Source: Nocardioides lianchengensis (GTDB lineage Bacteria; Actinomycetota; Actinomycetes; Propionibacteriales; Nocardioidaceae). From it: a DNA stretch of 64,000 bases. Location of the stretch: contig NZ_FMZM01000008.1 in assembly GCF_900101465.1 (NCBI RefSeq), positions 186,001 through 250,000 of the forward strand, given 5' to 3'. The notes under the pieces were generated by a model. It worked only from the letters and a program-made list of their open reading frames with translations, was not told the DNA's origin and made no database searches. The translations under genes and the position numbers were made by a program. Below, piece after piece: positions 42,707 through 49,283 of this stretch. Position 1 is the stretch's first letter. Each line of letters starts with the position of its first letter.

Positions 42707-44359
42707 TCAGAACCCGGTCTTCGACACGAGCTTGGTGACCCACTTGAAGCCCTTGGGCGTCTTGTCCCGCTTGGCGCGGTACTCGACGTACTTGGTCAGC
42801 TTGGCGGTCGCGTCGGCCTGCGACGTGCCGCTCTGGCGGGCCTGGAGGTACTTGGCCGCGCCCTTCGCCGACGACAGGTTGCGCGACGACTCGCTCTCGA
42901 CGTCGCCGTTCGCCACCTGCCGGACCAGGTCGAAGTTGCTGTTGAACAGGGCGGTCATGTCGGTGAGGGCCTGGGTGATGCCGTCGCTCACCGCGGTGAT
43001 GATGGTCGCCCGGTTGGTGTTCAGGTAGCCCAGCGCCCCCGCGTTGTCGCGGTGGGCCTGCATGAATTTCGTGAGGAACGCGCCGATCGGCCCCAGCCGC
43101 TGCTGCAGGTCGATGAGCATCTCGAGGTAGCCGATCTTGCTGCCGAGGTCACCGTCGACGACCTTGTTGCCCGAGCGGCCCGTCCGGGTCTTGCCCTTCG
43201 TCGACTTGGAGTCGTTGTCGATCGTGTTGACCTTGCCGGGCAGCAGCCCGGCGCTGGCCTGGTAGAAGAAGTTGCCCAGGTTGACGTTGCCGCCGACCAG
43301 CCGGTCGGTGTTGCCGAGGAACGCGTCGGACACCATGATCCGACCGGTGTCCTTCAGGGCCTGCTCGTTGCCGAGGAACTCCGTCGCCTCGTCGTTGCTG
43401 AGGGTCTGGATGGACTTGCCGCCCATCTTCTCCATGATCAGGTAGGCCTTGGCCCCGTTGATCTGATCGGTCACCTCAGTGTCGGACCGCGTGCCCTCGG
43501 CGGTCATCAGCAGCCGCTCGAGGACGTTGGCCTGGGGGGTGCCCTTGGCGTAGCGGACGGTCTTCGGCGCCGGCATGTTCATGCCCTGCGCCATGAAGTC
43601 GTTGGCGTACTCGACCGTGCCGGTCGAGTTGAGCGGCTTCACCACGACGTCTCGGTCGGGCCCGACGAAGAACACGCCGGCGACGCCCTCGCCGGACCGA
43701 CGTACGCGCTCGCCGTCCCAGGTCGACGGGTTGTCGGTGTAGGCGAGCCGGTGCAGCATCCGGTGGGCCCCGCCACCGGTCTGGCGGGTGTGCGCGAGCT
43801 CGTGGGCGAGCACCCGCTCGCCGGCCGGCGTCTCGGGGGCGAACTGGCCCCGGTCGAAGAACACGTCGGAGCCGACCGTGAACGCCCGGGCCGAGACCGA
43901 GCGGGAGAGGTCGGCCGCGCCCGCGTCGTCGTGGATGCGCACCGACGAGAACGACCCGCCGAAGGCGCCCTCCATCCGGCGGCGTACGTCGCCGGGCATC
44001 GCCCGGCCCTGGCCGACCCGGCTGGTGATCGCGTCGCTCGTCGCGGCGTCCAGCTCGCCCCCGGCCGCGCCGACCACCGGGGTGGCGCCGGCGGGCGCGG
44101 GCGCGGCGAGGCGGTGAACGCACCCGGCGCCGTGCTGGTGGGCGTCGGTCTCGGGCGCCAGCCGGGACAGGGCCGCGTCGGCGACCCGGTCCGCGTCGAC
44201 CTCGGCCCGGTCGTCGGCCGCGCCGACGACCAACGACGGGAGCGGCACCGGAGCGACGGGCGTCGCGGCCTCGACCTCCACGGCGACGTCGCGCCGTACC
44301 TCCGCGGACGAGGTCTCCTGCTCGGGCCGACGCAGGCCCTGCTTGGTCGATGCGGTCAT
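42707..44359 (-). CDS. Orphan eCIS-type (DUF4157) protein with HipA/actin-fragmin-kinase-like domain
   Basis: 550 residues, no signal peptide. Residues 1-100 are variable, with an H-x-H-x3-C-x-H cluster at 74-82. Residues 104-195 match the eCIS-core DUF4157 domain: VRIHDDAGAADLSRSVSARAF, VFFDRG, then the zinc-protease-like LAHELAH at 184-190. Residues 220-390 look like a HipA/PI3-4-kinase/actin-fragmin kinase lobe pair: DVVVKPLN (Lys241), hinge YLIMEKMGG, catalytic LGNTDR (Asp352) with downstream Asn, and metal site TIDNDS (Asp381). The tail is helical and basic. GGGGAG precedes the ATG. Related DUF4157 fusions are eCIS-associated toxins. No tail-sheath genes are nearby. Confidence 0.8.
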   Translation of the reverse strand: MTASTKQGLRRPEQETSSAEVRRDVAVEVEAATPVAPVPLPSLVVGAADDRAEVDADRVADAALSRLAPETDAHQHGAGCVHRLAAPAPAGATPVVGAAGGELDAATSDAITSRVGQGRAMPGDVRRRMEGAFGGSFSSVRIHDDAGAADLSRSVSARAFTVGSDVFFDRGQFAPETPAGERVLAHELAHTRQTGGGAHRMLHRLAYTDNPSTWDGERVRRSGEGVAGVFFVGPDRDVVVKPLNSTGTVEYANDFMAQGMNMPAPKTVRYAKGTPQANVLERLLMTAEGTRSDTEVTDQINGAKAYLIMEKMGGKSIQTLSNDEATEFLGNEQALKDTGRIMVSDAFLGNTDRLVGGNVNLGNFFYQASAGLLPGKVNTIDNDSKSTKGKTRTGRSGNKVVDGDLGSKIGYLEMLIDLQQRLGPIGAFLTKFMQAHRDNAGALGYLNTNRATIITAVSDGITQALTDMTALFNSNFDLVRQVANGDVESESSRNLSSAKGAAKYLQARQSGTSQADATAKLTKYVEYRAKRDKTPKGFKWVTKLVSKTGF

Positions 44360-44447
44360 GACACTCCCCGGAGGACCGGTGGGGTCCCCCGCGGAGCCCG
44401 GACTCACCGCCCAATGATCGGGAGGATCCCACGACGCGACCGTCCCC

Positions 44448-45053
44448 TCAACGTGGCCTAGATGGCTCCGGTCGCGCGGAGGCGCGGACGTGGGCGCGCT
44501 GCCCCTGCCGGCCGATGAGACTGAGGAACTCCACGGGGCCGGCCGACGTCGCGCCGAACCAGTGCGGGGTGCGGGTGTCGAACTCGACCGCCTCGCCCGG
44601 CTGCAGGAGCAGGTCGTGCTCGCCGAGGACCAGACGCAGGATGCCGTCGAGGACGTAGGCCCAGTCATGGCCCTCGTGGGTGCGCAGGTCGGGCTCGGCG
44701 TCGTCGCGGCCCGGCGGAAGGACGAACTTGTAGGCCTGGATCCCGCCGGCACGCCGGGTGAGCGGCAGCACGGTGGTCCCGTCGGCCGTGACGACCGGTC
44801 GCAGGTTGACCCGGGGGTTGCCGGTGGGCGGTGCGTCCACGAGCTCGTCGAGGGTCACCCCGTGGACGCGGGCGAGCGGCAGCAGCTGCTCCAGGGTCGG
44901 GCGGCGCAGACCGGCCTCGAGACGGGACAGGGTGCTGGTCGAGATGCCGGTCTCGGCGGCGAGGTCGGCGAGCGTGACCCCGCGGCGCTCCCGCAACCGG
45001 CGCAGCCGCGGCCCGACGGCGTCGAGCGTGCGGTCGATCGGGTCCTCGGTCAT
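44448..45053 (-). CDS. XRE-family regulator with C-terminal cupin domain
   Basis: 201 residues. Residues 12-68 form an XRE HTH (RLRRLRERRGVTLADLAAETG, STLSRLEAGLRRPTL). Residues 105-190 form a cupin: HEGHDWAYVLDGILRLVLGEHD, then LLQPGEAVEFDTRTPHWFGA. Such SutR/PuuR-like regulators sense small ligands via the cupin. ATG at 45053 is favoured; 45065 is possible. It diverges from the His-rich methyltransferase gene and lies 88 bases upstream of the DUF4157-kinase gene on the same strand, so it could regulate either. Confidence 0.87.
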   Translation of the reverse strand: MTEDPIDRTLDAVGPRLRRLRERRGVTLADLAAETGISTSTLSRLEAGLRRPTLEQLLPLARVHGVTLDELVDAPPTGNPRVNLRPVVTADGTTVLPLTRRAGGIQAYKFVLPPGRDDAEPDLRTHEGHDWAYVLDGILRLVLGEHDLLLQPGEAVEFDTRTPHWFGATSAGPVEFLSLIGRQGQRAHVRASARPEPSRPR

Positions 45054-45068
45054 CGGCGTTTCCATTCG

Positions 45069-45082
45069 GCAACAACGTTTGC
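45069..45082. promoter_or_regulatory. Candidate operator between XRE-cupin and methyltransferase genes
   Basis: GCAA-N6-TTGC, a short interrupted palindrome around AACGTT, lies 15 bases upstream of the regulator ATG. It is the only symmetric element I see in the 60-base divergent region. Confidence 0.35.
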
Positions 45083-45113
45083 TGGTGAGCGCCCAGGGTC
45101 GCACGATCGTCGG

Positions 45114-45773
45114 GTGAGCGGACACCAGCACGACCACGGACACGACCACCAGCACGAGTTCGACAAGGCCTACTGGGAGCGGCACTGGCGCGAGGACCGG
45201 CCCGCCGACCCCACTCCCCTCCCGGCGAACCCGTACCTCGAGCGCGAGCTCGCCGACCTGACCCCCGGCACGGCGCTCGACGCCGGCTGCGGGGCCGGCG
45301 CGGAGGCGATCTGGCTGGCCGCCCACGGCTGGCGGGTCACCGCCGCCGACATCTCCGCCGAGGCGCTGGGCCGGGCCGCCGGACGCGCGGCCGCCGCCGG
45401 CGTCGACGGAGTGGGCTGGGTGGAGGCCGACCTGAGCAGCTGGACCCCGGCGACGTCGTACGACCTGGTGACGACCCACTACGCGCACCCGGCGATCCCG
45501 CAGCTCGACTTCTACGACCGGCTCGCGGGCTGGGTGGCGCCGGGCGGCACCCTGCTCGTGGTGGGCCACCTGCACGGACACCACCAGGATCACGGGCACG
45601 GCGACCAGCCGCCGGACGCGGCGACGGCGACCGCCGCCTCGGTCACCGCCCGTCTGGACGGCGGTGTCTGGGAGGTGGTGACGGCCGAGGAGCTCGCCCG
45701 GACGGTGGACCGGCCGGGCGGCGCGCCGATGACGCTGCACGACGTGGTCGTGCGCGCGACCCGTCGTACCTAG
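45114..45773 (+). CDS. Class I SAM methyltransferase with histidine-rich segments
   Basis: A 219-residue methyltransferase. Motif I is ALDAGCGAGAEAIWLA near residue 54 and the acidic strand ADIS lies near 78, a TehB/UbiE-like arrangement. The N-terminus has six alternating His within 14 residues, and a second cluster (GHLHGHHQDHGHGD) interrupts the fold near residue 155, suggesting metal binding or a metal-responsive substrate. GTG start, divergent from the XRE-cupin regulator. Substrate unknown. Confidence 0.82.
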   Translation: MSGHQHDHGHDHQHEFDKAYWERHWREDRPADPTPLPANPYLERELADLTPGTALDAGCGAGAEAIWLAAHGWRVTAADISAEALGRAAGRAAAAGVDGVGWVEADLSSWTPATSYDLVTTHYAHPAIPQLDFYDRLAGWVAPGGTLLVVGHLHGHHQDHGHGDQPPDAATATAASVTARLDGGVWEVVTAEELARTVDRPGGAPMTLHDVVVRATRRT

Positions 45774-45867
45774 GGTCGACCTCGGGGGTCGGCCAGGGCT
45801 GATCCCGATGGGGCGACGGCGTCGGACGACGCAGGCTGGAGGCACACCCAGCAACAGGAGGAACCCC

Positions 45868-46131
45868 ATGAACGACATCCGCTCCAGCCTCGCCCGCCAG
45901 GGCCTCGTCCGCCCCCGCCAGGGCCGGATCCTCGGCGGCGTCTGCTCCGGCGTGGGGCAGCGGTTCGGCCTCACCCCGTGGGTCTCGCGGCTGCTGTTCG
46001 TGCTGCTGCTCATGGTGGTGCCGGGCAGCCAGGTGCTGATCTACCCGATCCTCTGGGTGCTGATGCCGGCCGAGGAGAACGTGGTCTACCCGACGCCGGA
46101 CCTCACCGCGTCGGGCGTGTCTTCGTCCTGA
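45868..46131 (+). CDS. PspC domain membrane protein
   Basis: An 87-residue protein that is almost entirely a PspC domain: QGRILGGVCSGVGQRFGLTPW followed by a membrane segment (LLFVLLLMVVPGSQVLIYPILWVLMP). PspC proteins monitor membrane stress and can anchor PspA-type effectors; no PspA gene is visible here. AGGAGG lies six bases upstream of the ATG. Tail residues are acidic and Ser-rich. Confidence 0.9.
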   Translation: MNDIRSSLARQGLVRPRQGRILGGVCSGVGQRFGLTPWVSRLLFVLLLMVVPGSQVLIYPILWVLMPAEENVVYPTPDLTASGVSSS

Positions 46132-46303
46132 GCGGTGCAGGTCCTGACCGGTATGGACCATCCGCGGCTGAGCCGACGTCTTTGCACGTTTTGCGGACGA
46201 CGACGTCAGCGGACTCTACGTTTCGACCTGCTGCCGCCTCGGGTCGGCTGATCTCGCCCCCACCTGCCCGTCTCGTGGACCGGCCGACCTGAGAGAAGAA
46301 CAC

Positions 46304-47218
46304 GTGCAACGCAGCAAGCTCCGTCTCCTCGCCACCTCATTCGGAACGGCCCTGGCGCTCCTGGCAGCGCCAGCCTTCGCGGGCACCACGATCGTGGCCG
46401 ATCCGACCGATGACGCCCTGGGGATCACCCCGTCCGGACTCGTCTACGGTGACTTCGACATCGATCTGACGTCGGTGAGGATCGACCATGGAACGCAGAG
46501 CCTCCAGCTCGTGTCGACCTTCAGCTACACCAACGCGGACAGCTGGACAGTCCTGCGGGCCTCCGTGGACACCAACTCCGACGGGGTCGAGGACTACTTC
46601 ATCCTGTGGAGCAAGGAGGACGGTGTCGCGGGCGTGCTGGACGCCGCCGAGAACGTCACGTGCACCTCGATCGCTACCGCCGAGAAGCTCGGGGTGAACG
46701 GCACCGCGACCGTGACGGTGCCCCGTAGCTGCCTCGGCAACCCGGCCGCGGTCGCGATCCACGTGGACGTCCTGTGGGCGGGCTACAACACGTCGGGGGC
46801 AGAGCTCTACTTCGTGGACAGCGCCCCCGGCCAGTTCGCTGACGAGCCTCCCGTGTTCTCCCCCCGTGTCGCTTCGTCGAACACCGGCACCGTGACCTCG
46901 CCCCAGCCGCCCGCCCCCGCTCCGGCACCCGAGAGGACCCGGGTCGCGCTGAAGCTCACCAAGAAGGTGCAGATCGTCGGGAAGACCCGGGTGACGCTGC
47001 GCATCAACGTCACCGGCGCCCCCGCAGGTCGGGTGGAGATCGCCGACGGCCGCAAGGTACTGAAGCGACTGCCGCTCAAGGCTGGCAAGGGCGCCTCGTT
47101 CAAGCTACCGAAGACACTGAAGCCGGGCAGTCACCGACTCAAGGTGACCTTCTCGCCCACGGACAAGTCTCGCTTCGCCCCGTCCAACGCGACCGTCGTG
47201 CTCCGCGTTCGTCGATAG
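46304..47218 (+). CDS. Secreted protein with Ig-like C-terminal domain
   Basis: A 304-residue exported protein. Signal peptide residues 1-26 end in PAFA. Residues 30-180 form an unrecognised domain with paired Cys (VTCTS and RSCLG) and a Ca-binding-like D-T-N-S-D-G-V-E-D. A Pro/Ala linker at 205-213 is followed by an 85-residue Ig-like repeat (TRVTLRINVTGAPAGRVEIADG, KLPKTLKPGSHRLKVTF). It has no C-terminal membrane anchor or sortase motif. The 172-base region upstream holds no other gene and only a possible -10 (TACGTT, 46217-46222). Function unknown. Confidence 0.8.
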   Translation: MQRSKLRLLATSFGTALALLAAPAFAGTTIVADPTDDALGITPSGLVYGDFDIDLTSVRIDHGTQSLQLVSTFSYTNADSWTVLRASVDTNSDGVEDYFILWSKEDGVAGVLDAAENVTCTSIATAEKLGVNGTATVTVPRSCLGNPAAVAIHVDVLWAGYNTSGAELYFVDSAPGQFADEPPVFSPRVASSNTGTVTSPQPPAPAPAPERTRVALKLTKKVQIVGKTRVTLRINVTGAPAGRVEIADGRKVLKRLPLKAGKGASFKLPKTLKPGSHRLKVTFSPTDKSRFAPSNATVVLRVRR

Positions 47219-47258
47219 TCCGGCGGCGGCTCCGCACGGCGCGTGTGGAGCCGCCCGC

Positions 47259-47264
47259 CACAAT
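47259..47264 (+). promoter_or_regulatory. -10-like element before the AarF-family gene
   Basis: CACAAT is six bases before the ATG at 47271, and GGAGGC fills the gap. Either a leaderless start or a Shine-Dalgarno of a longer transcript would fit. Confidence 0.35.
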
Positions 47265-47270
47265 GGAGGC

Positions 47271-48608
47271 ATGACCGACCTCCCCCGGAAGGCAGTGGCG
47301 CGGACCGCACGTCTGGCCGCCCTGCCCCTGGGGTACGCCGGACGCAGCGCGCTCGGGTTGGGCAAGCGGCTCGGCGGGCAGCCGGCCGAGGCCGTGATGA
47401 CCGAGATCCAGCAGCGCACCGCCGAGCAGCTCTTCCGCACCCTGGGCGAGCTCAAGGGCGGCGCGATGAAGTTCGGGCAGCAGCTCTCCGTGCTCGAGGC
47501 GGCCCTGCCCGACGAGCTGGCGGCGCCGTACCGGGAGCAGCTGACGAAGCTCCAGGACTCCGCTCCCCCGATGCCGACGCAGACCGTGCGGGACGCGCTC
47601 GCACGCGACCTGGGTCCGGACTGGAAACAGCAGCTGGTCTGGCTGGACGGCGGCCCGACCGCGGCCGCCTCGATCGGCCAGGTCCACCGGGGTCGCTGGC
47701 ACGACGGCCGCGAGGTTGCGGTCAAGGTGCAGTACCCCGGCGCCGGCGAGGCGCTCCGCTCCGACCTGCGCCAGCTCTCCCGGCTCGCCCGCACCATCGG
47801 TCCGCTCGTGCCCGGCGTCGAGATCAAGCCGCTGGTCGAGGAGCTGCAGGCCCGCGCGGTCGACGAGCTCGACTACCGCCTCGAGGCCGAGGCCCAGACC
47901 GTCTTCGCCGACGCCTTCGCCGGCGACCCCGACATCGAGGTCCCGGCCGTGGTCGCGGTCGGCGAGACCGTGCTCATCACCGAGTGGATGGAGAGCCCGG
48001 CCTCGCTGGCCCAGGTGATCCGCGACGGCAGCCAGGCCGAGCGCGACCACTACGGCGAGCTGCTGGTCCGGTTCCTGTTCTCCGGCCCCTCGCGCACCGG
48101 CATGCTGCACGCCGACCCGCACCCCGGGAACTTCCGGGTGCTGCCGGGCCCCGACGGCGAGCCGGGTCGCCTCGGCGTCCTCGACTTCGGCGCGGTCGCC
48201 CGACTGGAGAGCGCCGGCCTCCCCGAGGCGATGGGCAGCCTGATCCGGATCGCGGGCGACGAGGACCACGAGGCGCTGCTCGACGGGCTGCGCGCCGAGG
48301 GGTTCGTCAAGGACCGGATCACCATCGACCCCGACCTGGTGCTCGACTACCTCTCGCCGTTCGTCGAGCCGACCAGGGTCGAGCGGTTCCGGTTCTCGCG
48401 GGAGTGGATGCAGGAGCAGTTCCAGCGCATCAACAACCCGCGCGACCCGTCGTTCACGGTGGCGATGCGGCTCAACCTGCCGCCGCAGTACCTGCTCATC
48501 CACCGCACCTGGCTTGGCGGCATCGGCGTGCTCTGCCAGCTCGGCGCCGAGGCGCCGTTCCGAGCGATCCTGACCGAGCTGCTGCCGGGCTTCGCCGAAC
48601 CCGTCTAG
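47271..48608 (+). CDS. AarF/ABC1/UbiB family atypical kinase
   Basis: 445 residues of the UbiB/ABC1 (ADCK) family. The family KxGQ motif reads MKFGQQLSVLEAALP near residue 65; the Ala-rich loop TAAASIGQVHRG replaces the P-loop of ordinary kinases; catalytic HADPHPGNF lies near 282 and the DFG motif in VLDFGAVARLE. Relatives support isoprenoid quinone synthesis through ATPase activity; menaquinone would be the relevant quinone here, by inference. A short hairpin (48642-48661) follows the stop. Confidence 0.92.
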   Translation: MTDLPRKAVARTARLAALPLGYAGRSALGLGKRLGGQPAEAVMTEIQQRTAEQLFRTLGELKGGAMKFGQQLSVLEAALPDELAAPYREQLTKLQDSAPPMPTQTVRDALARDLGPDWKQQLVWLDGGPTAAASIGQVHRGRWHDGREVAVKVQYPGAGEALRSDLRQLSRLARTIGPLVPGVEIKPLVEELQARAVDELDYRLEAEAQTVFADAFAGDPDIEVPAVVAVGETVLITEWMESPASLAQVIRDGSQAERDHYGELLVRFLFSGPSRTGMLHADPHPGNFRVLPGPDGEPGRLGVLDFGAVARLESAGLPEAMGSLIRIAGDEDHEALLDGLRAEGFVKDRITIDPDLVLDYLSPFVEPTRVERFRFSREWMQEQFQRINNPRDPSFTVAMRLNLPPQYLLIHRTWLGGIGVLCQLGAEAPFRAILTELLPGFAEPV

Positions 48609-48641
48609 ACAGGTTCGCCCCGCTTCTCGCGCGGGCCGCCG

Positions 48642-48661
48642 CGCGCTCGTGGACGAGCGCG
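48642..48661 (+). terminator. Hairpin after the AarF-family gene
   Basis: CGCGCTCGT pairs perfectly with ACGAGCGCG across GG, a compact 20-base hairpin 34 bases past the stop and just upstream of the iron-regulated promoter region. Confidence 0.5.
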
Positions 48662-48708
48662 TTGACAGCCGACCCCCCGACTCCGAACACTCTCGACCGC
48701 CTCCTTTG

Positions 48709-48727
48709 TTAGGTAAGGCTTACTTAA
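48709..48727 (+). promoter_or_regulatory. IdeR/DtxR iron box
   Basis: TTAGGTAAGGCTTACTTAA matches the 19-base iron-box consensus TTAGGTTAGGCTAACCTAA at 16 positions, and two of the three changes are symmetric, preserving the palindrome. It lies 18 bases before the ATG of the neocarzinostatin-fold gene, so the iron-loaded repressor would block the promoter. Confidence 0.85.
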
Positions 48728-48744
48728 GTTGAGAGGATCCCCCC

Positions 48745-49206
48745 ATGCCCCACCTCACGCTCGTACGACGCATCTCGCTGCTCCTGGCCGCCGTCGCGTC
48801 GCTCGTGCTCGTGACGACGTCGTCGGCGTTCGCCGCGACCTCCGTCAGCCAGACCACCGGCCTGACCGACGGCCAGGTCATCACCATCTCCGGTTCCGGG
48901 CTCACCCCCAGCAGCCCGCACAAGGTCGGCGTCTGCTCGACGCAGACCTACCTGGGCATCCCGGCGTGCACGGCCGGCACCGAGGTCACCACCGACGCGA
49001 CGGGCGCGTTCTCGATCAGCTACACGGCGACCAAGACGAACACCAACGTGCACAAGACGGCCCTGCCGTGGCCGCTGAACGTGCCCCAGCCGACGTCCTT
49101 CACCTGCAAGGGCGCCAGCGGCGTCGACTGCCAGCTGCTCATCACCGAGCACCCGACCGGCGGCACCAAGGCCACCGTCGGCACCTACGACATCACCTTC
49201 CTCTGA
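48745..49206 (+). CDS. Secreted neocarzinostatin-fold protein, iron-regulated
   Basis: A 153-residue exported protein. The signal peptide ends at AFA (residue 30). The mature part follows the neocarzinostatin/macromomycin apoprotein pattern: GLTDGQVITISGSGL, then VGVC (Cys64), IPAC (Cys75), a T-D-A-x-G-x-F turn, and a late pair FTC (121) and DCQLLI (129), giving the two family disulfides. Family members carry enediyne chromophores, but no such biosynthesis genes are nearby. The iron box and the HtaA gene 77 bases downstream suggest heme or iron handling instead. AGAGGA precedes the ATG. Confidence 0.82.
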   Translation: MPHLTLVRRISLLLAAVASLVLVTTSSAFAATSVSQTTGLTDGQVITISGSGLTPSSPHKVGVCSTQTYLGIPACTAGTEVTTDATGAFSISYTATKTNTNVHKTALPWPLNVPQPTSFTCKGASGVDCQLLITEHPTGGTKATVGTYDITFL

Positions 49207-49212
49207 GGACGT

Positions 49213-49242
49213 GACGGGGCGGCGCTCCGGCGCCGCCCCGTC
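49213..49242 (+). terminator. Strong hairpin between the neocarzinostatin-fold and HtaA genes
   Basis: A perfect 13-base GC-rich stem (49213-49225 with 49230-49242) closed by a UCCG tetraloop of the stable UNCG class, seven bases after the stop. It has no U-tract and the HtaA gene follows without an evident new promoter, so it could act as a partial terminator or a 3' stabiliser. Confidence 0.65.
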
Positions 49243-49283
49243 GCGCACGCCCGCACCCCCCGACGAAGAGAGCCCGCTCGCCC

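Noticed and set aside
42707..44359. HipA-type toxin of a HipBA toxin-antitoxin module
   Set aside because: The kinase-like region is fused to DUF4157 and lacks the HipA N-terminal subdomain. The XRE gene upstream has a cupin domain, is 88 bases away and is larger than HipB.
48745..49206. Enediyne antibiotic cluster suggested by the neocarzinostatin-fold protein
   Set aside because: No polyketide synthase, chromophore or self-resistance genes are visible in the surrounding 15 kb; the iron box and HtaA neighbour give a better explanation.
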